Source of the DNA: Spirodela intermedia
Lineage: Eukaryota; Streptophyta; Magnoliopsida; Alismatales; Araceae
NCBI GenBank assembly: GCA_902729315.2
Contig: LR746277.1
Coordinates: 2,299,001-2,363,000 of the forward strand
Direction: 5' to 3'
DNA length: 64,000 nt
Position 1 is the first letter of the stretch, and each line of letters begins with the position of its first letter. The notes below the pieces were generated by a model. It was given only the letters and a program-made list of their open reading frames with translations, was not told the origin of the DNA and made no database searches. Position numbers and translations under genes: made by a program. Below, piece by piece: positions 22,001-35,268 of the stretch.

Positions 22001-24599
22001 ATTGAGTTAAAATTATGCAATGTTGGTGGCACCGAGCACATAACCCCTTGAACATATATTCATTTACTTCATGTAAAGGGGTCTTTACTCACTACACTAG
22101 TGGGTTTAGCCAGAACTTAGCTATTTGGCCCCTGAGTTGATGAATTATATTCACCTATATGAACTATACTATTTAGCATTTGAGAAGTTTAAATATACTC
22201 ACCTCGATGAGCATACTTATTTAGACGTCACACTTAAAATATGATTGATTGCAAAATGAACGTACAGTCGCCGTCTGGGTGACATTGGTCTTCTCAAAGG
22301 TTATTCGCCAGAACAAGACGGATTTTTCATTCGAACCCAATCCCCACAACATCATATAGAATCAAGCCGTCGACCTGATCTCAGGTAGGATTATTGCTAA
22401 CAATACATGGAAATACTAACAGGGATCAAACAGAATTCTATGGAAGAACAAACATCAGGACTGGATTGTTACTATAGCTTTGAAGAAAATATTTCTAGGA
22501 ATGGTCATAAAGTAAAGTGTGGCTACTTTGTCCAACACTGCAGACAGGGATGTCTGTCTAGCTTTCTTCACCTGGAAGATGAATGGAAGTATAGGCGTTC
22601 GCAAGGGTGTTTTTATCATAGAACACAAGATAAATAAAAAATTGAAGTGATTGTAGAAAAAATACTGCCATAATTGGCTTGTTTCAGTTAAAAAATGATG
22701 AAAAAGCAACGACCACAGATAACTTTGCATCACATGCAAGCAAATGTGCTTCATAACCGTCAAGAACATGCTCACATACCAAGGGAATGCAAGCAGAAAA
22801 CCCACAGGAAAACCCAAAGCCCAAAGAGAATGTTTACCATGTTCGACTCAGTTATGTGTATAGGAAATTATAGTGAGGGTACCAAATTAAATGAATCTTC
22901 AAGAAGACCAGCATTGCAGTTTTTCCATGAAAGGGCAACATAAACGGAAAATCAGAACTAATGAGCCGTGGTAAAAGATCATGGATAATGTTTCACGTGA
23001 TACATGAATCTTGTAAGACTGCAAACAAGTCATGAAAGGCTAAGAAATTATAGTTGCAGAATAGAGCTTCTGCATTCATCCATGACTCATAGCATGCAAT
23101 TATTCTCAAAGCCACACATTAGATTTAAGATAAAAATATACCTCTCGTGACATGGATTGGATTTCAGAAACAAGAGCTCTGGCAGTCTTCTCAATCCCTC
23201 TTGCAACTTGCACAGGGTTCATTCCTGCCGCAAGAACCTAAACATTTCATTTGCAAAGTAGGATGCGTAACTCCAAGGGGAACCAAATTAATTCAACATT
23301 TTGCAGATACTTCAAACATGATTCCAGAGGCTTTCAGGCCTATTCAGTAGAAAATCAACCGAGTGTTCTATTGGTTCTCCACATTATGGCGTACAATAAA
23401 AGAAAGTATCAAAAAGTTTCAACACAAAAATGGACTAGTCTCTTAAATAATAGGTCTTGGAATCAACTGGGTACAGATAGATATGATGCAATCTCTTGCC
23501 TTCTTAGAAATAATTAAAAGAAGATGATATCAAGCTTTCTATTCAGCACAAATTTTCGTATTCTCCATTCAACTGCTTTATCGGTTGCTCCATTCACTGG
23601 TCCAAATCGCAAATTATTTAGATGCTATTAGCTTTCAGATCATTCATTTTAAAATCTTAGTGACCAATACATAGATATATACATTATTCATATGTATATT
23701 TTATTCGTTAAACTTCAAGCAATACTACTGCGAATCAACCGACTCTTTTGAACAATCTAATTGTGAAAGAGGAAAGAACATGCGAGTTGACGTGGATGAA
23801 AATGGCACACGGTTTAGTTCCGGAGGGTAATACTTCATCGCCTGTACCTTAACACCTTCAGCTATCAGGCCTTGCGCAAGAACAACAGACGTTGTACTCC
23901 CATCCCCAGCGAGATCATTGGTTTTCGCCCCGGCCTGTCTCACTAGTTTCACGCCAATGTTCTCCAGCGGATCCTCCAATTCAACCTTTAGACGTCCGAA
24001 AATGGAGACACGTTACTAAGATAGCAGATAAAAATAGAGCATCTTAACAGAAATCATCGTTCCTACATTCTCTAATTCCAAATTTGTAAATTCGGGACGA
24101 ACAGAAGAAGCCTCGTCAGCGAGGAAACCATTAAATTACGTCATTTTAAGACCAAAAAAAAGAAGAGTATTCGAATCCCATTTCTAGATTTGAGATCAAG
24201 CGGACATACTTCCTTGAGAACAGTCTCCCCATCGTTAACGATCTTAGGGGGTCCATACTTGTTCTGCAAAACCACATTCCTGCCCTTCGGACCCAAGGTC
24301 ACTCCCACAAGATCCGCCACCAAGTTCACCCCAGCCTAAATCCACACAAAGATAGAAAAAGCCAGAGAACACGCATCAACACTGAGTTCAGAGAATGCGC
24401 ACAAACGCCGGCATCCTTGCAATCAAACCTGGAGCCTCTTTGTGGCGGAGAAGTCATTGTTGAAATGGAGCTCCTTGGCCAGGCACCTTGGGGCGAGAGC
24501 GAAGAAGGGACGAGGAGGAAAGGGCCTCCTGGTCGGCACTGGCGTACGAAAGGGAGGCGGCCTGGCGATGAGCGATGCCGAGGACGACGCCGACGACAT
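19080..24599 (-). CDS. CPN60B4: Plastid chaperonin-60 beta subunit, beta-4 type (13 exons)
   Basis: Exons on the minus strand: 24429-24599, 24210-24335, 23848-23985, 23142-23237, 21583-21825, 21272-21506, 20941-21110, 20255-20332, 20067-20138, 19888-19992, 19710-19802, 19433-19525, 19080-19346. They join in phase to 628 residues. Residues about 1-40 are a Ser/Arg/Pro-rich plastid transit peptide. The mature part is GroEL-like: [13 protein letters not shown] and AGDGSTTS (ATP binding), [44 protein letters not shown] (with the conserved Asp used in ATP hydrolysis) and [12 protein letters not shown]. Ordinary beta subunits end in a short GNPMDNSGYGY-like tail. This one ends in a longer Ser/Pro-rich tail (about 565-628) finishing PWTFM. 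Arabidopsis CPN60 beta-4 also has a distinctive C-terminal tail and is needed to fold NdhH for the plastid NDH complex. The substrate here is inferred. The gene lies head-to-head with HEMB. Exon 5 uses a GTCAGG donor; a GTGAGA five bases further on would break the frame. Confidence 0.93.
19103..19114 (-). repeat. C12 homopolymer in the last chaperonin exon
   Basis: Twelve consecutive C's on the coding (minus) strand encode Pro-Pro-Pro close to the C terminus. Only about eight residues and the stop follow. A one-base error or slippage here would change the terminal residues and the stop position. Confidence 0.85.
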
Positions 24600-24871
24600 G
24601 AATTTTCCCGTCCGCTGCTCCTCTCGTCTCCGCTCTGCTCGTGCAGACAAGATAAGAAGTGGAAGAAGGTGAGATTTTTTCCTTCCTTTGCCGCCAAAAT
24701 CTCCCACGGTCGTGGACCTGGGCCGGGTCTCAAAACGGGTTAGTTCTAAAGATCCGATAATATTATTGGGGCTGGAAAACAAATATGAACTTTCTCTCAG
24801 ACCCAGTATCCTCCCCGTTAATGGGCCTCTACGACTATCTAGTTGCCTTACCCGGCAGCTTACTAGGTGAA

Positions 24872-24877
24872 CACGTG
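24872..24877. promoter_or_regulatory. G-box core CACGTG in the divergent promoter
   Basis: CACGTG in the context ACACGTGG lies about 270 bases upstream of the chaperonin start codon, within the region shared with HEMB. G-boxes often mediate light and plastid-development control in plant promoters. Function here is not shown. Confidence 0.4.
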
Positions 24878-25541
24878 GATAGAGATATTCACGAGCGAAT
24901 AGATATATGTAGATAAGATAACATCAATATTTATTCAAAACTCAAATATTACAAAAAATAATGAAATTTATGTAAACTTATATTTGTTGACTCTAACCTT
25001 ACCCTCTAAGCATCCAGATAATAACAGAACATGTAATAATTATTCTAAATATACCTGATAATAAAATTATACTTGAGTATATAATTTATGTATATGAATA
25101 AAAATAATTATTATCCTCTTGTCACAGGCCAAAAAAACAAATGGAGTTATACATACTCACAATAAAATGTAGATACTACTGTAAGCTTAATTTTTTGAAT
25201 TTAATATTAAATTTACCAAAAAAATTCATCTTGCTAACTAAGTTGGCTGGAGATCTGGAGGCTTAGGACACCCAGATAAAGGTTTTATCCATGTAAATAA
25301 TTAAATGAATAATAAAGGTTTTATATATATGTATATGCATATGGCAGATGCAAATGATTAAAAGTTTTATTTTATAAATTTTTATTGAGAATAAAAATTA
25401 TCAAATAAAAATAGGTATCTATCTTGTAGGTTTTGCTCACGGCAGGTGGGTTCTTGCCGGCTGAGAGGAGAGAATTTGACCACCGCCCACTGGCTTGTCC
25501 GAGAAGATCTCCCGGAAGGATCTCCGGAGCTTGAATCTCTA

Positions 25542-25562
25542 CTCTCTCTCTCTCTCTCTCTC
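25542..25562. repeat. (CT)n tract upstream of HEMB
   Basis: A 21-base CT tract followed by a short (ACTC)n run lies about 190 bases before the TATA-like sequence of HEMB. Confidence 0.85.
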
Positions 25563-25752
25563 ATACTCACTCACTCACTCACTAAGGTCGAAGCTTCCCC
25601 GCTTTTGGATGAAGGACCGATGCACGGCAAGGACGAGGTGGGTCCAGTTTGGTGGGCCAGGGGCCGGGGCGGCGCCATTGACGCGAGAATCCCGATTACC
25701 AGTTCTCTACCACTCGCTCCTTCCTCTGTGGGATATCAACTGGTCGGGGTGG

Positions 25753-25760
25753 ATAAATAG
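25753..25760 (+). promoter_or_regulatory. Possible TATA box of HEMB
   Basis: ATAAATAG lies about 470 bases before the HEMB start codon and 170 bases before the donor of the predicted leader intron. Spacing suits a core promoter; the motif is imperfect. Confidence 0.35.
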
Positions 25761-25925
25761 ATAAGGGGCCATTTGGTCGGGGTGAAGGCTCCTTTCTCCT
25801 CTCCCTTTCTCAGTTTGACCCACTGGGGACAACCGGGTCCTGTACGACAACCTCCGAGCCTCTGCCGCTCGCCTCGCCCTCCTCGTCCCCCGCTTTTATC
25901 CGGCTATCTGTGCATCTTAAGCGAG

Positions 25926-26198
25926 GTAATAGCCGCCCGTCGACGGCCAGCGGATGAATATCTTTCGATTAATTGCTTCGAACGCGCGGAATGCGAGATT
26001 GTTTTCGAAAATTCAACGCTAGAACGCCTTCTCCCCGCTGAATAGTTTCTGATGATCAGTGGCAAGATTGGTGAACCCCTCGAAAGCCTGGGTCGTACTT
26101 GCGCCTGCGTGATTCTCGCGCGGCTTTTGTTTGGTTTCTCCTGTACTAGTTTTCTGATTTCATCATTCTGTTCGTGGGTTCTCCCCTCTTCCCTGCAG
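25926..26198 (+). other. Predicted 5'-leader intron of HEMB
   Basis: GCGAG|GTAATA gives a donor at 25926, and a pyrimidine-rich stretch ending CCCTGCAG at 26198 gives an acceptor, 23 bases before the ATG. It is inferred from splice signals only. Confidence 0.4.
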
Positions 26199-26221
26199 GC
26201 GGTGCGTGATTGAGTTAGGAC

Positions 26222-30896
<4,675 letters not shown>

Positions 30897-31179
30897 GCGC
30901 AAGGGAAGAAGATGCCCCAGTGGGTCTGTTTTTTTTTCTTTTTTCTTAGTTTTTCTTTTCTGTTCTTCGGGAAGGAGGGAAGGGGGGATGGGGGAGGGAT
31001 TCTGGATCTTGAGGTCGCATTCTCTGGTTAATTAACGTTCCGTTGTGATCATCATCAATAAAGCTTGCTCTTTGCAGGATCCATCGCTGCTTCTCTGCAT
31101 CTCTAATGGAGGTCGGAATCCCCAGTTAGAGAATGATAGTGTTAGAGAGAGAGAGAGAGAGAAAGAGAGAGGATATTGC
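30897..31179. other. Tail-to-tail 3' region of HEMB and bZIP
   Basis: Only 283 bases separate the two stop codons. An AATAAA on the plus strand at 31057-31062 would end HEMB transcripts near 31080, inside the probable 3' UTR of the opposing bZIP gene. A GA tract lies at 31145-31165. Confidence 0.6.
31057..31062 (+). terminator. Poly(A) signal of HEMB
   Basis: AATAAA lies 161 bases after the HEMB stop codon. Its distance and strand fit a poly(A) signal, with cleavage expected some 15-30 bases downstream. Confidence 0.6.
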
Positions 31180-31695
31180 TCAGGGAAGAAGGTTGGAAGA
31201 TGGGTGAGATTCTTCGTGTTCCTCCTGGTTGAGTTCGTCGGAGTGGGTGTGGCCGAGGGAGGCGGCGGCGGAGGCCTGGAGGCGCCGCTGGAGGCCGGAG
31301 ACCTCGCCGCGGAGGCGGGAGTTCTCGAGGAGCGTGTGGTCGCGGTCGGCGATGGCGCGGTTGAGCTGGTCGATGAGGCGGCGATTGACTGAGCGGAGGC
31401 CGGAGACCTGAAACTGGAGCTCGTCGAGATGGCGCTGCTTCCGCATGCGGGAGCGGCGGGCGGACTCCCGGTTGGAGATCATCCGCCGCCGCCGCCGCTC
31501 CTCCACCACCAGGCCCCGCTGCTGCCCGTCCCCCTCGTCGGAGTTGGAGGAGGCGACGGCAGCGGCGACCGGCGGCGGCGGGCTGAAGAACCTGCTGAAC
31601 TGGAACGGCGGCATCGCCATGCCCCTCTCCCCCATCGCCATCCTCTCTCTCTCTAGCAGGGGGTACCCCAGGCTGGCCACCTCCCCGGGTTGCAT
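31180..31695 (-). CDS. bZIP transcription factor, group-S-like
   Basis: This is a single-exon frame of 171 residues. The basic region has the invariant spacing Asn75-x7-Arg83 in NRESARRSRMRKQRH. It is followed by heptad leucines at 93, 100 and 107, then Ala114 and Thr121, then Leu128 and Leu135. RKQRHLDEL and the small, intronless architecture match plant group S bZIPs, which bind ACGT-core and related sites as dimers in the nucleus. The N terminus (1-60) is Pro/Ala/Ser-rich and unrecognised; the C terminus is acidic (EEHEES). The start at 31695 is the first in-frame ATG after a CT-rich leader; Met19 and Met21 are alternatives. A TATA box lies at 31846-31852. No SC-peptide upstream frame was seen, so the sucrose-regulated S1 subgroup is unlikely. 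I recall Arabidopsis bZIP8 lying beside PHYLLO; this may be its counterpart. Confidence 0.93.
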   Translation of the reverse strand: MQPGEVASLGYPLLERERMAMGERGMAMPPFQFSRFFSPPPPVAAAVASSNSDEGDGQQRGLVVEERRRRRMISNRESARRSRMRKQRHLDELQFQVSGLRSVNRRLIDQLNRAIADRDHTLLENSRLRGEVSGLQRRLQASAAASLGHTHSDELNQEEHEESHPSSNLLP

Positions 31696-31702
31696 CCTAT
31701 AG

Positions 31703-31724
31703 TCTCTCTCTCTCTCTCTCTCTC
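31703..31724. repeat. (CT)n tract in the bZIP leader
   Basis: A CT tract of about 22 bases (GA on the coding strand) lies 8 bases upstream of the bZIP start codon, inside the 5' UTR. Confidence 0.88.
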
Positions 31725-31845
31725 CCCGCCGCAGAATGTAAGGCGTCTGCAGACGACGCAGGAGCTGAAGCGCAGTAAAGAAGAAGAGGAAAAAGTTCTC
31801 TGAGCCTCGGCGGGAGGGGAGCCAAACCAGTTGGGTGGTAGCTTC

Positions 31846-31852
31846 TTATATA
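31846..31852 (-). promoter_or_regulatory. TATA box of the bZIP gene
   Basis: TATATAA on the minus strand lies 151 bases upstream of the bZIP ATG. It implies transcription start near 31820 and a GA/CT-rich leader of about 120 bases. Motif and spacing are good. Confidence 0.6.
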
Positions 31853-31861
31853 GAACTCCGT

Positions 31862-31862
<1 letters not shown>

Positions 31863-31902
<40 letters not shown>
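31863..31902. repeat. (GA)n microsatellite just upstream of the bZIP TATA box
   Basis: An uninterrupted tract of about 40 bases lies 11 bases behind the TATA box. On the bZIP coding strand it reads CT. GA/CT promoter tracts are known targets of plant BBR/BPC proteins; that role is only suggested here. Confidence 0.92.
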
Positions 31903-31904
<2 letters not shown>

Positions 31905-32259
31905 CCCACGCTACCCGCCTCCACGAGTTCTCAACGTTCTCCTATCTATTCCGCATGCAGGAGGAGGTGCAACAGACATACTCCTCGTCATCCCCGGTGA
32001 CGGCATACCAACACGGGGGCCCCACCGCCGGCGACGGAGCCATTCGTCGCCCTGCCGGGCATTAATAGCGGCGGCCTACCAAGCAACTGCCTATACCCTC
32101 GCCGGAGCGACGTCCGTCTCCGGCGCCGGCGGCCAGCGCCCCCGGTGAACCCCCCACATCCCTGTTTTTCCCGGTAGCCATTACTGTAATCAGAGAATGT
32201 TCCTAAATGGCCACCGCCGGAAAGAAACCCATTCCTCCATCTCTAGAGAAGAGAGAGAA

Positions 32260-32299
<40 letters not shown>

Positions 32300-33260
32300 A
32301 CCTGATGACGAGGGGAGGTCTCTTTCGGGGAAAGAAGAAAGATGAGTCAAGAGACCAAGGCGGTGACCCCACCCACTGTTTATGGGGGTGCCAAAACTGG
32401 GCCGGGGGGGCGGTGCGGTTACCTCCCGACCAACCACCGCTCGGAGCTCTCTCTGGAGGATAGGAGATTGATTATAAAGGCCTCAACAGTGGAGGCTCCT
32501 CAAACGGAGGTCGCTTTCACCATGGTTTTTTTCTTAATTTTCTTCTTTCATCTGGTTTTGGACACGCGCTCCTTACTACATGGTCCTGCTCCCGAGTTTA
32601 ACTACCGATGACTGTGACAGCTTGTCGAAATCCCATTGGATGGGAGGTTGTATGATGCGCGGGACTCTTTTTCTTATGTCATTCTGGCGGATCAGCGAGA
32701 CCCCAAGCTGAACCGTTGTGGGCCTCTTCCCCCGGGGCGGCCCGCCGACGTGCGTTTTCTGGGAATTTTCTGTTAATATCAATATATGTATTAATTGTTG
32801 AAAACATATATTTTCTGATACGTCATTTCTCCATAATAGACAGGGCAAAAAAAAATAAAAAATCCTTATTTTATAATATATTAAACTCATTTTATGATGC
32901 TTGGACATTAAATAAAAAAGAGCGTTTTTTGAAATACCTTTCTCCAAGACGGTCATTTTTTTTACAAAATTTGTATTTTATTGATAATATCGAAAATGTT
33001 TTTGTACTAAATTTTCGGACTTCTGATTAACTGTCAGGGGTCCTTCACGTGAACAGAAAAACGACAAAATACGTTCGCACAGGCTGCGGTCTTTTGTCGT
33101 ATCTACGCTGTTGGACGTTTTTATCCAACCCTTGTAACTTAGAAAATTGCTTTTTTACTTTTCCGATATTCGTAAAAGACGGAGACCGGTGACAAGCTTT
33201 TCAGCGAGGAATCACCAAGACTCGATCGGTCTCGTCATCGACAAGATTGGTCACTAAGGT
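31903..33260. other. bZIP upstream region, no supported gene
   Basis: GC-rich DNA to about 32.5 kb is probably distal promoter of the bZIP gene and includes a (GA)n tract at 32263-32296. Beyond that the DNA turns AT-rich. No open frame has recognisable motifs. Confidence 0.45.
32263..32296. repeat. (GA)n microsatellite
   Basis: A GA tract of about 34 bases lies in the intergenic region upstream of the bZIP gene. Confidence 0.9.
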
Positions 33261-33275
33261 TTCCTTACCGTCTTT

Positions 33276-33352
33276 CTCTGTCTGTCTCTCTGTCTCCCTC
33301 TCTCTCCCTCTCTGTCTCTCTGTCTCCCTCTCTCTCCCTCTCTGTCTCTCTG

Positions 33353-33449
<97 letters not shown>

Positions 33450-33497
33450 CTCCCTCTCTGTGTCTCCCTCCCTCTGTCTCTCCCTCTCTCCCCCCTC
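33276..33497. repeat. Long compound CT/CTGT/CCCT microsatellite
   Basis: More than 200 bases consist of CT dinucleotides with periodic GT and CC interruptions. The left part repeats a unit of about 40 bases containing CTGTCTCTCTGTCTCC. A pure CT core of about 90 bases follows. It is translated in several frames as Ser-Leu or Arg-Glu runs, which are not genes. Confidence 0.92.
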
Positions 33498-33883
33498 ATT
33501 TCGCTGCAGTGAGCCTATCTGTAGCAAAGGGAATATTCATAAAAGAAGTTTTAAAAGAGATAACGTAAATAAAAAACTCCGAAAAGTCATGACAATATGT
33601 TTAAAATTGTGTTGAAAACTAAAAATATGATATATCTTCCAATCGCGTGCATCTATGTATTCCATTATTCTCATAAAAGGGCATAATTCAATGCTCGGCA
33701 GTAAGTATCCGAATATGCCCCTCAACGTACATATGCTCGTGGATGGCCTCCATGAAGAGTTCGTCAGAGCTGTAGAACACTGCAAAGGTACTACCTTTTG
33801 GCTTGATGCCCTATATAGCGGCTCTTTATCTCGAGGGCAAGGTGCATTATCTAAAGAACGCTACGTAAACAGCTATAGTCTAT

Positions 33884-33923
<40 letters not shown>

Positions 33924-35114
33924 TTTCGGGACTCTTCCCTGCGGAAGACTCAGTTATTTATATGAATTAGAGTGTCCTAAAATGAATACAACTAGTCGGG
34001 TTTCGGGCAATAAAACTAGTCGTTTTTGCAGGAAATCTACGTCGGATTTGCTTGTTCTAATGGGTGTAGATTTCTGCCAGTTTTGGATTCATATCTGAGA
34101 TTCCGTCCTCGTCGAGGACATGATCTCCCTCCGCGGGTCAGCCGTGAGTGGGATCCTTTCAGGGAGGGTGGACTGCGCCATGGTGGATGGGAGGAAGACG
34201 GAGAAGAAGAATAAGGAGCCGAAGATGATGCCAGGTGGACGATAGTCATGGCGTGAGGGGCTGACTTGACGGCCACACCTTCTCCTCCTGCACCGGGGAT
34301 GGGAAGGGAGTTGAGTGAGTGCACTCGTGCACCACTTTGCCACCCCATTTGCTTCCCTCCTTCTCCTTCCCTCGACCGCCCCCCCGCCCCCGCCGGCCCC
34401 GGGTCTTCCTCTCTTACCGTCGGAATCTCTCTCTCTCTCTCAGACGGTCAGGTCAAAGGGGAAGCCGTGGGAGACTCAGAGAGGGAGTTTACGGTAGGGG
34501 CTGTGTGTTGTTTGTTTCTTCTCAGCTATGGCTATAGCTATGTCTTTGGGTAGCCAGCTTTCACTGGACGGAGGAGAAGGGTGGGTGGCAGAGTGTTCTT
34601 TTGTCTTCACTCTCCCCCTCCCCATCCTCCGGCGAGCCTCACCAGTCTTCTCCTTTCTCCTCCTCCTTTCATGCCTGCCGTAGAAGGGGTCTCCTACGAT
34701 TGGCTGGGACAGGATAAGCTCACCTCCCTCTCCTCCTCTCTGGAACGAAAGCCGACGACGGCGGCCAATCGTCTCATAGCTTTCTATACATGAGGACTCT
34801 TTCAGAGCTTTATGAAAAGGGAGAGCAGGAAGAAGACGAAGACGATAGAATAAGACTACACCCCGTCGTCCCCGAATTGCCCGATGATGCAACTCCAATT
34901 CCCCTTTCAACCCACCAGAAAAAAAAAAGGCCCTCTTTTTCCTCCTGGCGCCGCAATGCGGCGACCCTCGATGTCATTAGCTACATCATTCAAGTACGAT
35001 CTCCAGTGGCGCCCGGCCCTCCTCCCACTCGATTATCTTATGTGCCCCCGCTGACGCTCGTCGGTGTCCGCCCCCCTCTTCTCACCGATTTTTCTATTCT
35101 CATGCGATAATTCC
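33498..35114. other. Spacer without supported gene
   Basis: Several open frames of 60-147 codons occur on both strands but none has recognisable motifs. Part of their openness comes from CT tracts (33884-33919 and about 34428-34441) and GC-rich, Pro/Arg-biased sequence around 34350-34700. An undetected small gene cannot be excluded. Confidence 0.4.
33884..33919. repeat. (CT)n microsatellite
   Basis: A CT tract of about 36 bases in the bZIP-PHYLLO spacer. Confidence 0.9.
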
Positions 35115-35268
35115 CTTCTTCTTCTTCTTCTTCTGCTTCTTCTTCTTCTTCTTCTTCTTCTTCTTCTGCTTCTGCTTCTGCTTCTGCTTCTGCTTCTTCT
35201 TCTGCTTCTTCTTCTTCTTCTTCTTCTTCTGCTTCTGCTTCTTCTTCTGCTTCTTCTTCTTCTTCTTC
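35115..35268. repeat. (CTT)n/(CTG)n trinucleotide microsatellite
   Basis: About 154 bases of TTC/CTT triplets are interrupted by regularly placed CTG triplets. The frame reads as poly-Leu on the plus strand and as Glu-rich or Arg-rich runs on the minus strand. The flanks show no gene, so I read it as an expanded simple repeat. Confidence 0.92.

Larger units (their letters stand above)
24600..26221. promoter_or_regulatory. Divergent promoter region between CPN60B and HEMB
   Basis: The two start codons face away from each other, 1.6 kb apart. The segment nearest CPN60B is GC-richer. A strongly AT-rich block at about 24880-25440 interrupts it and may be an insertion. The HEMB side has a (CT)n tract at 25542-25562, a TATA-like ATAAATAG at 25753-25760 and a likely leader intron at 25926-26198. 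A G-box lies at 24872-24877. Shared control of two plastid genes is inferred from the arrangement. Confidence 0.45.

Noticed and set aside
33201-33615. Open frames of Ser-Leu or Arg-Glu repeats on both strands
   Set aside because: They are translations of the CT microsatellite and have no other protein-like content.
33655-34910. Several 60-147-codon frames on both strands
   Set aside because: None has recognisable domains. They overlap each other and include CT tracts, so coding is unsupported, though a small gene cannot be fully excluded.
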